Source: JBMNIZ01 sp050951405 (lineage in GTDB: Bacteria; Bacillota; DULZ01). Taken from it: 64,000 nucleotides of DNA. The notes beneath the pieces are model-generated. The model was given only the letters and a program-made list of their open reading frames with translations. It was not told the origin of the DNA and made no database searches. Shown piece by piece: positions 54,753 through 63,510 of this stretch. Position numbers and translations under genes: made by a program. The stretch covers positions 87,424 to 151,423 of the forward strand of contig JBMNIZ010000001.1 in assembly GCA_050951405.1 (NCBI GenBank), in the 5' to 3' direction. Position 1 is the stretch's first letter. Each line of letters begins with the position of its first letter.

Positions 54753-55061
54753 TTAAAGCTTGATTTCGATATCCACCCCGGCAGGTAAATCGAGACGCAT
54801 CAATGCATCTACTGTCTTCGGCGTTGGCTCTTTAATATCAATCAAACGCTTATGAGTACGCATTTCAAACTGCTCCCGAGAATCTTTGTTAACATGGGGT
54901 GAACGTAAAATAGTGTAGATATTTTTCTCCGTCGGCAACGGAATTGGTCCGGAGACTTCAGCCCCTGTTCTTTTCGCAGTCTCAACAATTTTTTGTGCAG
55001 ACTGGTCTAATACTTTATGATCAAAAGCCTTCAGCCGGATACGGATTTTTTGATTAGCCAT
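54753..55061 (-). CDS. rpsJ: 30S ribosomal protein S10
   Basis: 102 residues from the ATG at 55061, after AAAGGAGG. IRIRLKAFDHKVLDQSA and the THKRLIDI segment are standard; S10 is also NusE in antitermination complexes. First gene of the S10 operon after a 174-base leader. Confidence 0.97.
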   Translation of the reverse strand: MANQKIRIRLKAFDHKVLDQSAQKIVETAKRTGAEVSGPIPLPTEKNIYTILRSPHVNKDSREQFEMRTHKRLIDIKEPTPKTVDALMRLDLPAGVDIEIKL

Positions 55062-55235
55062 GATTATTTTCCTCCTTTTCGCCCGATTGATTAAAAACGG
55101 ACCTTCTCCGTGAAAATTTCCCCGGCAAGATGGGAGCCTTCCGGGCAACCTTTCACTTCATCGCCAACTTGCCTGCAAAGAGAAGAGCCAGCGACTGCAA
55201 AAATCCAGCGGTCGCTGCCGATATCTCCGCCATTG
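55062..55235 (-). promoter_or_regulatory. S10 operon leader with hairpins
   Basis: Between tuf and rpsJ the minus-strand leader has AGCGAC/GTCGCT (about 55186-55212) and, closer to rpsJ, ACGGA-GAAGG-TCCGT followed by TTTTA (55092-55111), which has the form of a small intrinsic terminator or attenuator. It may control read-through from tuf or respond to L4; this is inferred from position and structure only. Confidence 0.45.
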
Positions 55236-56438
55236 CTACTCTCGAATAGCAGTGACCACCCCTGCCCCTACGGTACGCCCTCCTTCGCGAATAGCAAAAC
55301 GCAATCCTTCTTCCATGGCAATGGGAGTGATCAGGTCGATACTCATCTTGATGTTGTCACCAGGCATGACCATCTCCACTCCCTCCGGCAGTGTAATAAC
55401 GCCGGTCACGTCCGTGGTCCGGAAGTAAAACTGAGGACGATAGCCCGGGAAAAAGGGTGTATGGCGACCTCCTTCTTCCTTGGTCAAAACGTATACTTCT
55501 GCGTCGAATTTGGTGTGCGGCTTGATGGAACCCGGCTTGGCCAAAACCTGGCCCCTTTCGATCTCTTTCCGCTCCACACCCCTCAACAGTGTACCAATGT
55601 TGTCGCCCGCTTCCGCCTGGTCCAATAGCTTCCGGAACATCTCTACGCCGGTGACCACCGTCTTCCGGGCTTTCTCGCTTAAACCCACTATCTCTACTTC
55701 ATCTTGAACTTTCACCGTGCCACGCTCCACCCGGCCGGTGGCTACAGTACCTCGTCCGGTTATGGTGAAAACGTCTTCCACAGGCATCAGGAAAGGTTTG
55801 TCAACTGCCCGCTGGGGAGTGGGAATATATTCGTCCACATTGTCCATCAGCTCAAGGATCTTGCCACACCATTCGCAGTCCCTTTGGCCGCAGCCGCACT
55901 CCAGCGCCTTTAATGCAGAACCCGCTACAACGGGAACATCATCCCCGGGAAATTCGTATTCATTTAATAGTTCCCGTACTTCCATCTCTACCAGTTCCAT
56001 CAGCTCTTCGTCATCCACCATGTCCGCTTTGTTCAAAAAGACGACAATATAGGGTACCCCCACCTGACGAGCCAGCAAAATATGTTCCCTCGTCTGGGGC
56101 ATGGGGCCGTCCGCTGCTGATACCACCAAAATCGCCCCGTCCATCTGGGCCGCACCGGTGATCATGTTCTTCACGTAGTCCGCGTGGCCGGGACAGTCTA
56201 CGTGGGCATAATGCCTCTTCTCCGTTTCGTATTCCACGTGAGAGGTATTAATCGTAATGCCTCTCTCTTTTTCTTCCGGTGCGTTGTCAATCTGATCATA
56301 GGCCGTGGCTACTGCTCCACCGTATTTGGACAGTGTCAGGGTGATTGCTGCAGTCAAGGTGGTCTTGCCATGGTCCACGTGACCAATAGTGCCTACGTTT
56401 ACGTGAGGTTTGGTTCTTTCAAATTTCGGTTTTGCCAT
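55236..56438 (-). CDS. tuf: Elongation factor Tu
   Basis: 400 residues, GTPase that brings aminoacyl-tRNA to the ribosome. GHVDHGKTTL, DCPGHADYV and NKADM are intact. After GSALKALE there is an inserted CGCGQRDCEWCG segment with four cysteines, which could bind metal. The start follows AAAGGAGG. Only one tuf copy is in the window. Confidence 0.97.
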   Translation of the reverse strand: MAKPKFERTKPHVNVGTIGHVDHGKTTLTAAITLTLSKYGGAVATAYDQIDNAPEEKERGITINTSHVEYETEKRHYAHVDCPGHADYVKNMITGAAQMDGAILVVSAADGPMPQTREHILLARQVGVPYIVVFLNKADMVDDEELMELVEMEVRELLNEYEFPGDDVPVVAGSALKALECGCGQRDCEWCGKILELMDNVDEYIPTPQRAVDKPFLMPVEDVFTITGRGTVATGRVERGTVKVQDEVEIVGLSEKARKTVVTGVEMFRKLLDQAEAGDNIGTLLRGVERKEIERGQVLAKPGSIKPHTKFDAEVYVLTKEEGGRHTPFFPGYRPQFYFRTTDVTGVITLPEGVEMVMPGDNIKMSIDLITPIAMEEGLRFAIREGGRTVGAGVVTAIRE

Positions 56439-56467
56439 TGTAGTTTAATCCTCCTTTAAATGGACAG

Positions 56468-58558
56468 TTAATGCCTGATATTGATTCCTTGCCTCTTGGC
56501 AATAATTTCCTCAGCAATGTTTTTCGGGACCAGTTCGTAATGGGAAAACTGCATCACATAAGTCCCCCGCCCTTGGGTATAAGACCTCAATTCCGTAGCA
56601 TAACCGAACATTTCAGCCAATGGTACCAAGGCCCTGATCACCTGGGCACCGGAACGGAGTTCCATTCCTTCAATCCGGCCCCGCCGGGCGTTAATATCCC
56701 CCATCACATCTCCCAGATACTCCTCAGGGACCACCACTTCCACCTTCATGATGGGCTCCAAGAGTGCCGGAGAGGCTTTTTGGGCGGCTTCTTTCAAACC
56801 GATGGAAGCAGCTACTTTAAAGGCCAACTCCGAAGAGTCCACGTCGTGATAGGATCCGTCGTACAAGGTTACCCGCACATCAATGAGGGGATAACCGGCC
56901 AGTACTCCCACTTCCATGGCCTCCCGGACACCCTGCTCCACTGCAGGGATAAATTCCTTGGGAATCACTCCGCCGACAATTTTATTGACAAATTCAAAGC
57001 CGGCACCCCTTTCCAGGGGTTCCAGCTCCAGGCGAACGTGGCCGTATTGGCCTCGCCCGCCTGTCTGGCGAATATACTTTCCTTCTGACTTGCTCTTGGC
57101 CAAAATGGTTTCCTTGTAAGCCACTTGCGGGCGACCGATTTTAGCGTCTACCTTGAATTCCCGCAGCAAACGATCAGAGATAATTTCCAAATGAAGTTCA
57201 CCCATACCCGCAATAATCGTCTGGCCTGTTTCTCCGTCCACATGGGCTTTAAAAGAAGGGTCTTCTTCGCTCAGTTTCTGTAAGGCGCCTCCCAGCTTAT
57301 CCTGATCCTCTTTGGTCCTGGGTTCAATGGCTACTCTGATCACCGGCTCCGGGAATTGCATGGATTCCAGCATAATAGGATGGCCCTCATCACACAGGGT
57401 ATCTCCGGTACTGGTCTCCTTTAAACCTACCGCCGCTGCAATGTCCCCTGCATAAACCTCACTGATTTCTTCCCGGTGATTGGCATGCATCTGTAAAATC
57501 CGGCCGATTCTTTCCTTTTTATTTCTGGTGGAATTATAAACATAGCTGCCGGATTTCAAGGACCCGGAATAGACGCGGAAAAAGGCCAACTTGCCCACAA
57601 AGGGATCTGTGACAATTTTAAAGGCTAAAGCGGCAAAGGGCTCATCATCACTGGCCAGCCGGACATCCTCTGCCCCATTCTCCGGGCCGATGCCTTTAAT
57701 GGGGGGGATATCCAAAGGAGAAGGCAAATAATCCACCACTGCATCCAAGAGAGGCTGCACTCCCTTATTTTTGAAAGAAGATCCACAAAGAACCGGGATC
57801 ATTTTCACCTGGATGGTGGCACGGCGGATGGCCCTTTTGATTTCTTCCACCGTCAATTCTTCGCCTTCCAAATATTTCAGCATCAATTCCTCATCAGTTT
57901 CCACAACGGCTTCCAACATTTTTTCCCGGTATTCGGCCACCAAGTCCTTCATTTCCGGGGGAATGTCGACAACATCGCTTTTTGTTCCCAAATCATCATG
58001 ATAGATAATGGCTTCATTTTTGATCAAATCAACGATTCCCCTGAAATTTTCCTCCGAGCCGATGGGCAGCTGAATGGCTACCGGATTGGCCTTTAAGCGG
58101 TCTTTGATCATGGAAATGCCCCTGGCAAAGTCCGCCCCTACGCGGTCCATTTTGTTGATATAAGCAATCCTGGGCACTCCGTATTTATCCGCCTGCCGCC
58201 AAACCGTTTCTGACTGGGGTTCCACTCCCCCTACGGAACAGAAAACAGCCACGGCTCCGTCCAGCACACGTAAAGAACGTTCCACTTCCACCGTGAAGTC
58301 CACGTGGCCTGGCGTATCAATAATGTTTACACGGTAACCTTTCCAGAAGCAGGTCGTGGCAGCGGAAGTAATGGTGATACCTCTTTCTTGCTCCTGTACC
58401 ATCCAGTCCATGGTGGCGGCGCCATCGTGAACTTCGCCCAATTTATGAACTTTTCCGGTGTAAAAAAGAATCCTCTCCGTAGTCGTAGTCTTTCCCGCAT
58501 CGATATGGGCCATAATGCCAATATTTCTGATTCTATCCAGCGCATATTTTCTTGCCAC
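56468..58558 (-). CDS. fusA: Elongation factor G
   Basis: 696 residues, translocation GTPase. AHIDAGKTTTTER, DTPGHVDFTVEVERSLRVLDG and NKMDRVGADF carry the GTP-binding motifs. Five domains are complete to KNIAEEIIAKRQGI. The start follows AAGGAGGG. Lies between rpsG and tuf as in the str operon. Confidence 0.97.
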   Translation of the reverse strand: MARKYALDRIRNIGIMAHIDAGKTTTTERILFYTGKVHKLGEVHDGAATMDWMVQEQERGITITSAATTCFWKGYRVNIIDTPGHVDFTVEVERSLRVLDGAVAVFCSVGGVEPQSETVWRQADKYGVPRIAYINKMDRVGADFARGISMIKDRLKANPVAIQLPIGSEENFRGIVDLIKNEAIIYHDDLGTKSDVVDIPPEMKDLVAEYREKMLEAVVETDEELMLKYLEGEELTVEEIKRAIRRATIQVKMIPVLCGSSFKNKGVQPLLDAVVDYLPSPLDIPPIKGIGPENGAEDVRLASDDEPFAALAFKIVTDPFVGKLAFFRVYSGSLKSGSYVYNSTRNKKERIGRILQMHANHREEISEVYAGDIAAAVGLKETSTGDTLCDEGHPIMLESMQFPEPVIRVAIEPRTKEDQDKLGGALQKLSEEDPSFKAHVDGETGQTIIAGMGELHLEIISDRLLREFKVDAKIGRPQVAYKETILAKSKSEGKYIRQTGGRGQYGHVRLELEPLERGAGFEFVNKIVGGVIPKEFIPAVEQGVREAMEVGVLAGYPLIDVRVTLYDGSYHDVDSSELAFKVAASIGLKEAAQKASPALLEPIMKVEVVVPEEYLGDVMGDINARRGRIEGMELRSGAQVIRALVPLAEMFGYATELRSYTQGRGTYVMQFSHYELVPKNIAEEIIAKRQGINIRH

Positions 58559-58637
58559 CGTTCATCCCTCCTTCCGCCCCAACTTATGGTTTCAGTCAGG
58601 GCATCCAGCCAGACCCTAAACCTTAAACATGATCTGC

Positions 58638-59108
58638 TTACCAGCGATAATGAGCAAAAGCCTTGTTGGCTTCCGCCATCTTGTGGGTATCCTCCCGTTT
58701 TTTCACTGCTCCGCCGGTGTTGTTATAGGCATCCAAAATTTCAGCGGCCAGTTTTTCTTGCATGCTCTTACCGCTCCTCTGCCGGGCATAATTAACCAGC
58801 CAGCGGATAGCCAGGGTTTGCCTCCGCTCAGGACGCACTTCTACGGGTACTTGATAATTGGCGCCGCCCACCCGGCGTGCCTTCACTTCCAAAACCGGCA
58901 TCACATTTTTCATTCCCTGCTCAAATACTTCCAAAGGTTTCTTGCCGGTCTTCTCCTTGATTATCTCCAGGGCTCCATAACAGATCTTTTCCGCTATACC
59001 TTTTTTCCCGTCCAGCATCAACTGGTTGATCAATTTGGTAATGACTTTGCTGTTATAGATGGGATCCGGCAATACATCCCTTTTCGGAACGTTACCCCTG
59101 CGCGGCAT
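58638..59108 (-). CDS. rpsG: 30S ribosomal protein S7
   Basis: 156 residues. MPRRGNVPKRDVLPDP and ANYQVPVEVRPERRQTLAIRW (split as ANYQVPVEVRPERR and QTLAIRW) are standard; the C-terminal helix HKMAEANKAFAHYRW is complete. Primary 16S rRNA binder of the head. Confidence 0.97.
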   Translation of the reverse strand: MPRRGNVPKRDVLPDPIYNSKVITKLINQLMLDGKKGIAEKICYGALEIIKEKTGKKPLEVFEQGMKNVMPVLEVKARRVGGANYQVPVEVRPERRQTLAIRWLVNYARQRSGKSMQEKLAAEILDAYNNTGGAVKKREDTHKMAEANKAFAHYRW

Positions 59109-59147
59109 TGTCTTCCCTCCTTTAATCGGCCTATCAGCAGCTGTTTT

Positions 59148-59522
59148 TTATTTTTTCGGTTGTTTCGCCCCGTACTTGGAGCGGCTTTGGCTCCTGTTTT
59201 GCACTCCCTGAGCATCCAAAGCGCCCCGGACTACGTGATAGCGAACGCCAGGCAAATCTTTAACCCGGCCTCCTCTGATGAGCACCACCGAGTGTTCCTG
59301 TAAGTTATGACCGATACCGGGTATATAAGCAGTAACCTCAATACCGTTGGTCAATCTCACCCTGGCCACCTTCCTCAGGGCAGAGTTGGGTTTTTTCGGC
59401 GTAGTGGTATAAACCCGGGTGCAGACACCTCGCTTCTGCGGCGATCCTTTTAAGGCCGGGGCCATCGATTTACCCAGTATTTCTTTTCTGCCTTTGCGTA
59501 CCAGCTGTTGTATCGTCGGCAT
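59148..59522 (-). CDS. rpsL: 30S ribosomal protein S12
   Basis: 124 residues. The decoding-centre loops KKPNSALRKVARVRLTNG and DLPGVRYHVVRGALDAQG carry the residues at which streptomycin-resistance changes occur; K in KKPNS and in RGGRVKDLPG appear wild type. Confidence 0.97.
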   Translation of the reverse strand: MPTIQQLVRKGRKEILGKSMAPALKGSPQKRGVCTRVYTTTPKKPNSALRKVARVRLTNGIEVTAYIPGIGHNLQEHSVVLIRGGRVKDLPGVRYHVVRGALDAQGVQNRSQSRSKYGAKQPKK

Positions 59523-59589
59523 AGACCTACACCCCCCTCCTGCATTTCAATTCCCAGCTAAAAATCCATATCCATTATCTCGGGATAGA

Positions 59590-59610
59590 CGCCGGCCCAC
59601 TGGGCCGGCG
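59590..59610. repeat. Perfect GC-rich palindrome between the L7Ae-family gene and rpsL
   Basis: CGCCGGCCCA and TGGGCCGGCG make a 9-10 bp stem with almost no loop. There is no adjacent T-run, so it is not a classical terminator. It lies in the 118-base gap upstream of rpsL. Confidence 0.6.
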
Positions 59611-59640
59611 CAGCTCTTCCCTGACACATTTTTCCCCAGC

Positions 59641-59892
59641 TTACTCTGCCAAAATAGCTACCGAAGCTGCCCCCACATCGATGTTGCAAGCCTTACCTAA
59701 TTCCTTCATGCTTTCGACCGTAACAACCTCCAGCATCTTTTCCTCACACAACTTTAACAGAGGTTCGATCACCCTGTCATCGGCATCCCGGGCTACAAAG
59801 ACGGCAATCGCCTGACCCTTTTGCACTGCTTTCAAGGTTTGTTTGGTTCCGATAGTTTTCTTTTTCGCCTTTTTCACCCGCTCTAAAGGCAT
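59641..59892 (-). CDS. L7Ae-family ribosomal protein (YbxF-like)
   Basis: 83 residues from the ATG at 59892, after AAAGGAGG. Kink-turn RNA-binding fold with GTKQTLKAVQKGQAIAVFVA and LGKACNIDVGAASVAI. Always found between rpoC and rpsL in Bacillota. Exact ribosomal role is not settled. Confidence 0.93.
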   Translation of the reverse strand: MPLERVKKAKKKTIGTKQTLKAVQKGQAIAVFVARDADDRVIEPLLKLCEEKMLEVVTVESMKELGKACNIDVGAASVAILAE

Positions 59893-59945
59893 AGAAAACA
59901 GCCTCCTTTGGCAATCGCACACTTTGTTATATTATCATTTGTCAA

Positions 59946-62900
59946 TTATGGTGTCAAGCTAATTTCTTCCGTCTCCGTTAACTTTTCCGCCTCCTGGCCC
60001 GAAGCATCTTCTTTATCAGTGAGAACCCGGATGTTGCGATAGCGGGACATGCCCGTACCCGCCGGAATCAGCTTGCCAATGATGACGTTTTCTTTCAGCC
60101 CCAGCAAAGGATCAACCTTGCCCTTAATGGCCGCCTCCGTCAAAACCCGGGTGGTCTCCTGGAAGGAGGCGGCTGAGAGGAAGGAATCCGTTGCCAAGGA
60201 AGCCTTGGTGATCCCCAAGAGGACGGGTTTTGCTTTGGCCGGCTCTCCCCCCAATTCCAGAATACGCCGGTTCTCATCGTCCAGTTCAAAGACATCCACC
60301 AGGCTGCCGGGCAGGAGATCCGTATCGCCGGCATCTTCCACTTTCACTTTCCGCAGCATCTGCCGGATCATCACTTCGATATGCTTGTCGTTAATATCCA
60401 CGCCCTGCATCCGGTAAACCCTCTGCACTTCCCGCAAGAGATAGAGCTGTACACCTCGCAAGCCCTTTACCTTCAGCAAGTCATGGGGATTTACCGATCC
60501 CTCTGTCAATTCATCTCCGGCTTCCACGTAATCCCCCACGGCCACTTTAACGCGGGAACCGTATGGTACCTGGTAATGATGGATTTCCCCATCCCGGGTG
60601 GTGACAATGATTTCTCTCCGCCCCTTATTGACGGTAATATCCACCTGGCCGTCCACCTCCGCGATGATGGCCTGGCCTTTCGGTTTTCTGGCTTCAAAAA
60701 GTTCTTCCACCCGGGGTAAACCCTGGGTAATATCATCCCCGGCTACGCCTCCGGTATGGAAGGTCCTCATGGTCAGCTGTGTCCCCGGCTCGCCGATGGA
60801 TTGGGCGGCGATAATACCCACCGCCTCACCGATTTCCACGGGACGACCCGTTGCCAGGTTCTTGCCGTAACACTTGGAACAAACCCCATAGCGGGTTTTA
60901 CAGGTCAGGACGGAACGGATTTTCACCGATGTGATGCCCGCCTCTTGAATGGCCCGGGCCTCGTCCACATCAATCATCTCGTTATAAGCTACAATAACCT
61001 CTTTAGTTTCCGGATGGATAACATCCTCGCCCGCATAGCGCCCGATGATCCTTTCCTCAAATTTCTCTATGACTTCCTGCCCTTCCCGAATTTCGGTCAC
61101 TTCCACGCTGGCATCAGTGCCGCAATCATCTTCCCGGACAATCACATCCTGGGCCACATCCACCAAGCGCCGGGTCAGATAGCCGGAATCAGCTGTTCTC
61201 AAAGCCGTATCAGCCAGCCCTTTCCTGGCACCGTGGGTGGAAATAAAGTATTCCAATACTGTTAGACCCTCACGGAAATTGGCCTTGATGGGCAGATCAA
61301 TAATCTTTCCGGAAGGATCCGCCATCAGGCCCCTCATCCCGGCCAGCTGGCGAATCTGCTGGACTCCCCCCCGGGCTCCGGAAGTGGCCATCATAAACAC
61401 CGGGTTAAATTTATCCAGAGAATCCATCAGCCGGTCAGTCACCTGGTCGGTGGCCTTGTTCCAAAGGCCGATAATGCTTTGATATCTTTCCTCTTCCGTA
61501 ATCAGACCGCGACGGTACTGGTTCTCAATTTTTTCCACCTCAGCCTCCGTGTCCGCCAGGATTTGTTCTTTCTCGGAGGGAATGGCAAAATCGGTAATCC
61601 CAATGGTCACGCCGGCTTTAGTGGAATAATGGAAACCAAGCCTTTTTATGCCGTCCAGCATAGAGGCGGTGGTCTCTTCGCCGAAAAGCCGATAACAGTT
61701 GGCTACGATTTCTCCCAGCTGTTTTTTCCCTATTTCCTGGTTGTAAAAGCCCAATTCTTTGGGAATCGGCGCTTCGTAGTTAAAAATCAAGCGCCCCACC
61801 GTGGTCTCCACCAGCTCTCCGTCAATGCACACTTTAATCAAAGCCTGCAGGTCGACGGCGCCCGCATTGTAGGCCAGATATGCTTCATTGTAGTCTTTAA
61901 AAACCTTGCCTTCCCCGCGGGCATTTGGCTTGACGCAAGTCAGATAGTAGCAGCCCAGGACCATATCCTGGGTGGGAGTCACCACCGGCCTTCCGTCTTT
62001 CGGGTTCAAGATATTATGAATGGAAAGCATTAACAGGCGCGCTTCCGCCTGAGCTTCTGCGGAAAGAGGCACATGCACCGCCATCTGGTCCCCGTCGAAG
62101 TCCGCATTATAGGCGGTGCAAACCAAAGGATGGATTTGCAGGGCCCGACCTTCCACCAAAACCGGTTCAAAGGCCTGAATGCCCAGCCTGTGTAAGGTGG
62201 GGGCCCGGTTGAGCAGCACCGGATGGTCTTTAATTACTTCCTCCAGGACATCCCAGACTTCGTCCCGGACTCTCTCCACCATCCTTTTGGCGCTTTTAAT
62301 ATTATGGGCAAGGCCTTTGTCAACCAATCTCTTCATCACAAAAGGCTTGAACAATTCTAAAGCCATTTCCTTCGGCAAACCGCACTGGTCCATCTTCAAT
62401 TCCGGCCCCACCACAATCACGGAACGTCCTGAATAGTCCACTCTCTTGCCCAAAAGATTTTGACGGAAACGCCCCTGCTTTCCTTTTAACATGTCGCTTA
62501 AGGACTTCAGGGGACGATTGCCGGGACCGGTAACGGGACGCCCCCTCCGCCCATTGTCGATGAGAGCGTCCACGGCTTCCTGCAGCATCCTTTTTTCATT
62601 CCGCACGATGATATCAGGAGCTCCCAGATCGAGCAATCTTTTCAGCCGGTTGTTCCGGTTAATCACCCGCCGGTAAAGATCGTTTAAATCGGAAGTGGCA
62701 AATCTACCCCCGTCCAGCTGGACCATGGGCCGCAGCTCCGGCGGAATGACGGGAATCACATCCAAGATCATCCACTCAGGCTTATTCCCCGAGCTGCGGA
62801 AAGCCTCCACCACTTCCAAACGGCGGATAGCCCGGGCCTTCCTTTGGCCGCGGGTTTCTTTCAGTTCCTTTCTCAGTTCATGGCTCAGCTGGTCCAAGTC

Positions 62901-63446
62901 CATTTCCACCAACAAAGCCTTGATGGCCTCTGCTCCCATTAAGGCCACAAACCTGTTTCCATATTTCTCCCGGTACTCCCTGTACTCTGTTTCGGTGAGA
63001 AGCTGTTTTTTCATGAGGGGAGTGTCTCCCGGCTCAATGACAATATAGGACACAAAATAGAGCACTTTTTCCAAAGAGCGGGGGGACATGTCCAGGATAA
63101 GGCCCATCCTGCTTGGTATTCCCTTAAAATACCAGATATGAGAAACGGGGGCCGCCAGTTCAATGTGACCCAAGCGCTCCCGTCGCACTTTGGAACGGGT
63201 CACTTCCACCCCACAGCGGTCACAGACAATCCCTTTATATTTAACTCTTTTATACTTGCCGCAGTGACATTCCCAATCCCTGGTGGGTCCAAAAATTCTC
63301 TCGCAAAAGAGCCCGTCCCTTTCCGGTTTTAAAGTACGATAATTGATGGTTTCCGGCTTTTTCACCTCGCCGCTGGACCAGGCTCGAATCTGTTCCGGGG
63401 AAGCCAACCCGATGCGCATACGGTCAAAATTACTGACGTCTAGCAA
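59946..63446 (-). CDS. rpoC: DNA-directed RNA polymerase subunit beta'
   Basis: 1,166 residues. The N-terminal zinc ribbon (ECHCGKYKRVKYKGIVCDRCG split as CHCGKY and CDRCG), the catalytic NADFDGDQM, the trigger-loop region and the second zinc site (CGTDA, CKTRYGVCSKCYG) are complete. A TTG start follows GGGAGAG. The C-terminus is acidic (KEDASGQEAEKLTETEE). Confidence 0.97.
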   Translation of the reverse strand: MLDVSNFDRMRIGLASPEQIRAWSSGEVKKPETINYRTLKPERDGLFCERIFGPTRDWECHCGKYKRVKYKGIVCDRCGVEVTRSKVRRERLGHIELAAPVSHIWYFKGIPSRMGLILDMSPRSLEKVLYFVSYIVIEPGDTPLMKKQLLTETEYREYREKYGNRFVALMGAEAIKALLVEMDLDQLSHELRKELKETRGQRKARAIRRLEVVEAFRSSGNKPEWMILDVIPVIPPELRPMVQLDGGRFATSDLNDLYRRVINRNNRLKRLLDLGAPDIIVRNEKRMLQEAVDALIDNGRRGRPVTGPGNRPLKSLSDMLKGKQGRFRQNLLGKRVDYSGRSVIVVGPELKMDQCGLPKEMALELFKPFVMKRLVDKGLAHNIKSAKRMVERVRDEVWDVLEEVIKDHPVLLNRAPTLHRLGIQAFEPVLVEGRALQIHPLVCTAYNADFDGDQMAVHVPLSAEAQAEARLLMLSIHNILNPKDGRPVVTPTQDMVLGCYYLTCVKPNARGEGKVFKDYNEAYLAYNAGAVDLQALIKVCIDGELVETTVGRLIFNYEAPIPKELGFYNQEIGKKQLGEIVANCYRLFGEETTASMLDGIKRLGFHYSTKAGVTIGITDFAIPSEKEQILADTEAEVEKIENQYRRGLITEEERYQSIIGLWNKATDQVTDRLMDSLDKFNPVFMMATSGARGGVQQIRQLAGMRGLMADPSGKIIDLPIKANFREGLTVLEYFISTHGARKGLADTALRTADSGYLTRRLVDVAQDVIVREDDCGTDASVEVTEIREGQEVIEKFEERIIGRYAGEDVIHPETKEVIVAYNEMIDVDEARAIQEAGITSVKIRSVLTCKTRYGVCSKCYGKNLATGRPVEIGEAVGIIAAQSIGEPGTQLTMRTFHTGGVAGDDITQGLPRVEELFEARKPKGQAIIAEVDGQVDITVNKGRREIIVTTRDGEIHHYQVPYGSRVKVAVGDYVEAGDELTEGSVNPHDLLKVKGLRGVQLYLLREVQRVYRMQGVDINDKHIEVMIRQMLRKVKVEDAGDTDLLPGSLVDVFELDDENRRILELGGEPAKAKPVLLGITKASLATDSFLSAASFQETTRVLTEAAIKGKVDPLLGLKENVIIGKLIPAGTGMSRYRNIRVLTDKEDASGQEAEKLTETEEISLTP

Positions 63447-63510
63447 AAATCTCTCTCCCTTCTCATGAACTAGGCCGTCTTAAAACGGTCGATCAAAGGG
63501 TTTGCCTCGT

